This document shows, one piece after another, positions 62,640 to 64,000 of a stretch of DNA of 64,000 nt. The notes under the pieces were generated by a model. The model was not told the origin of the DNA and ran no database searches. It saw only the letters and a program-made list of their open reading frames with translations. This stretch comes from Pontederia crassipes (taxonomy: Eukaryota > Streptophyta > Magnoliopsida > Commelinales > Pontederiaceae). The stretch's first letter is position 1, and every line of letters starts with the position of its first letter. Location of the stretch: NCBI GenBank assembly GCA_030549335.1, contig CM060193.1, positions 46,981,391 through 47,045,390 on the forward strand, in the 5' to 3' direction. The position numbers and the translations under genes were made by a program.

Positions 62640-63600
62640 TGCACTCTTTTATACATTAATTTTTGCACAGTTATCCAAATGAGATGATATTTAATTCTAT
62701 GAAAAGATAACAAAATTCTCTATAATTTTTTTATTCATCATTCATTCAAAATTCAATGAGATCATAGTTAAATAGTCAATCAAAGTTCAGTGCATAAAGT
62801 TGTCAATTTCAATTGAAACTTTATAGACCTTACTCGTTTATGCATAACTTTTCATACAAGTATCTAAATGAGTTCATTTTTTATTCTATGGAAATATAAC
62901 AGAATTCTCTACAATTTTATGTTCATCATTCATCTAAAATCTAATGAGATCATAGACAACGTTGTCCATTTCAAATGAAACATTTTATATATTTACTATT
63001 TTATACATATCTTTTCATACCATTATCCAAATGAGATGATACTTGATTCTATGAAAAAATAACACTTTTATTTACAATTTTTATGCTCACCTCTTATCCC
63101 AAATCAATTGATAAAGTAATTAAATATTTAATGAAAGTTTAGCACATAAAATTATCAACTTCGAATATAACTTGTCAATCTTCACTATTTTTGGCATAAC
63201 TTTTGATACGTTGTCTAAATGAGGTGATTCTTAATTCTGTAAAAATATAAGAGGATTATATATAACTTTTATATTAATCTCTTTATCCAAATCTCATGAT
63301 GGAATACTCAAATATTAAGCACAAGTTTAATAAATAAAAATATCAAATGCAATTTGAACTTTTCAAACTTTATTTAAACATAACGTTTTATGTGTTTGTC
63401 CTAATGAGGTGATTCTTAATTTTTTACAAAAATAAGAAAGTTATCTATAACTTGTGTATTCACCTTTAATATAAATCTCATGCAAACATAGACAAATATT
63501 AATTAAAAGTTTAGTGCATGAAGTCACTCATTTCTATTTAAACTTTTTCGACATTTTAAATGTAACTCTTAATCTTTTGAGGTTTGTATCATCAAAATAT
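62640..63600. repeat. Degenerate tandem array, about 163-190-bp unit, five copies
   Basis: The consensus runs through TTTATGCATAACTTTTCATAC, AAATGAGGTGATTCTTAATTCTAT, ACAGAATTCTCTATAA, CATCTCTTATCCAAAATC and AAGTTTAGTGCATAAA. The anchor (A)AATGAG falls at 62678, 62866, 63029, 63218 and 63402, spacings of 188, 163, 189 and 184. The copies are well diverged. The array lies in the presumed U3 of the minus-strand LTR. Confidence 0.8.
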
Positions 63601-64000
63601 AATTATATAGGAATTAACAACTTTGTTTCAACAATCTCTCCTTTTTTTATGAAGATAAACCGAGAAATATGAAAAGTATATAAATTGGAAAGGAAAATAT
63701 ATCAAAGTCAAAATTTCATTTCCCTTACAACTAAGCTTTCCTTATAATAGTAGATATGTACATAAGTCTTAATTGTAAGGTACTTTTAATATAGAGTTAA
63801 TTGTAAAGTCCACGTAATAAACCAGGGTTTATATATATTTCTCCTATATAAACTTTTTTTATCATATGTTTTATATTTCTTCCTCTTGTCTTAATTATAA
63901 GGTATTTTTCTTATAAAGTTATATTTAGTAGGTCCACATCTATATAAATTTCTCTTATGTTTTTATCATATTTTTCCTATATTTCTCCTTCTTTTATTTC
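63601..64000. other. Right edge, AT-rich, nothing recognised
   Basis: Probably still LTR or internal sequence of the minus-strand element; no domain or boundary visible before the window ends. Confidence 0.3.

Larger units (their letters stand above)
61753..64000 (-). mobile_element. LTR of a minus-strand retrotransposon, running off the right edge
   Basis: The 3' end of the LTR is at 61753 (TGTAGGATCACAAAG on the plus strand, so ...CCTACA on the minus). It includes a run of 20 G at 61776-61795, a U5/R region with CTCCACCTCGAGAAGTCGGAG, a TATA box (CTATAAAAGG on the minus strand, 62317-62326), a block of AACGGTCGACCGTT words (62370-62630) and then a tandem-repeat U3. This architecture is that of long copia (Sirevirus/Maximus-like) LTRs. 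To the left is hAT sequence, so it is either a solo LTR or the 3' LTR of an element whose body lies beyond 64000. Confidence 0.65.

Overview
This looks like a gene-poor, repeat-rich stretch of a flowering-plant nuclear genome. The base composition is strongly AT-rich, yet the coding exons are GC-rich (the peroxidase exons and the last exon of the DUF936 gene especially). That contrast, together with the kinds of repeats present, favours a monocot, but I cannot name the species. Only two host genes have an exon structure I can support: a four-exon class III peroxidase on the minus strand (CDS 17226-18707) and a four-coding-exon DUF936 protein gene on the plus strand (CDS 42376-46887). They are unrelated, about 24 kb apart, and show no sign of working together.

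Left part (1-17 kb): a GC-rich simple-repeat island with a 25-base poly-G run (388-1100), a perfect 28-bp palindrome (1235-1262), a decayed LINE fragment on the minus strand (about 2640-3400), several MITEs with recognisable target-site duplications (3742-4264, 5036-5896, 8860-9423, 10981-11385, 15107-15560, 15906-16560), old LTR-like stretches, a tandem repeat field with an apparently perfect 511-bp duplication (12193-13212), and a gypsy reverse-transcriptase fossil (13740-14430, minus).

Middle part (17-47 kb): the peroxidase gene with its TATA box, an old broken copia element (20575-25141, plus), a much younger copia element (27460-32361, minus) nested inside an older solo LTR (27282-32524), about 6 kb of gypsy-LTR-like repeats (33.7-40.2 kb), a small MITE, and the DUF936 gene with a likely leader intron, an upstream ORF overlapping its start, and a 111-bp GA microsatellite just after its stop.

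Right part (47-64 kb): a Mutator-like element of 2.8 kb with a 9-bp target-site duplication and a GC-rich interior but no visible transposase (47478-50282), a hAT MITE 19 bp from its end (50302-50881), further MITEs, a tRNA-like (SINE-type) piece, and a nested complex (56.8-64 kb): a hAT transposon of the DUF4371 (zinc-finger MYM/TTF) type whose first 1 kb is tandemly duplicated, broken by a plus-strand LTR remnant that itself contains a GC-rich hAT-like insertion, and cut at 61752 by a minus-strand LTR of the same family that runs to the window edge.

I did not find a clear new biological system. The most interesting host-gene observation is that the peroxidase keeps all eight structural cysteines, the distal arginine and the proximal histidine but has serine where the distal catalytic histidine should be.
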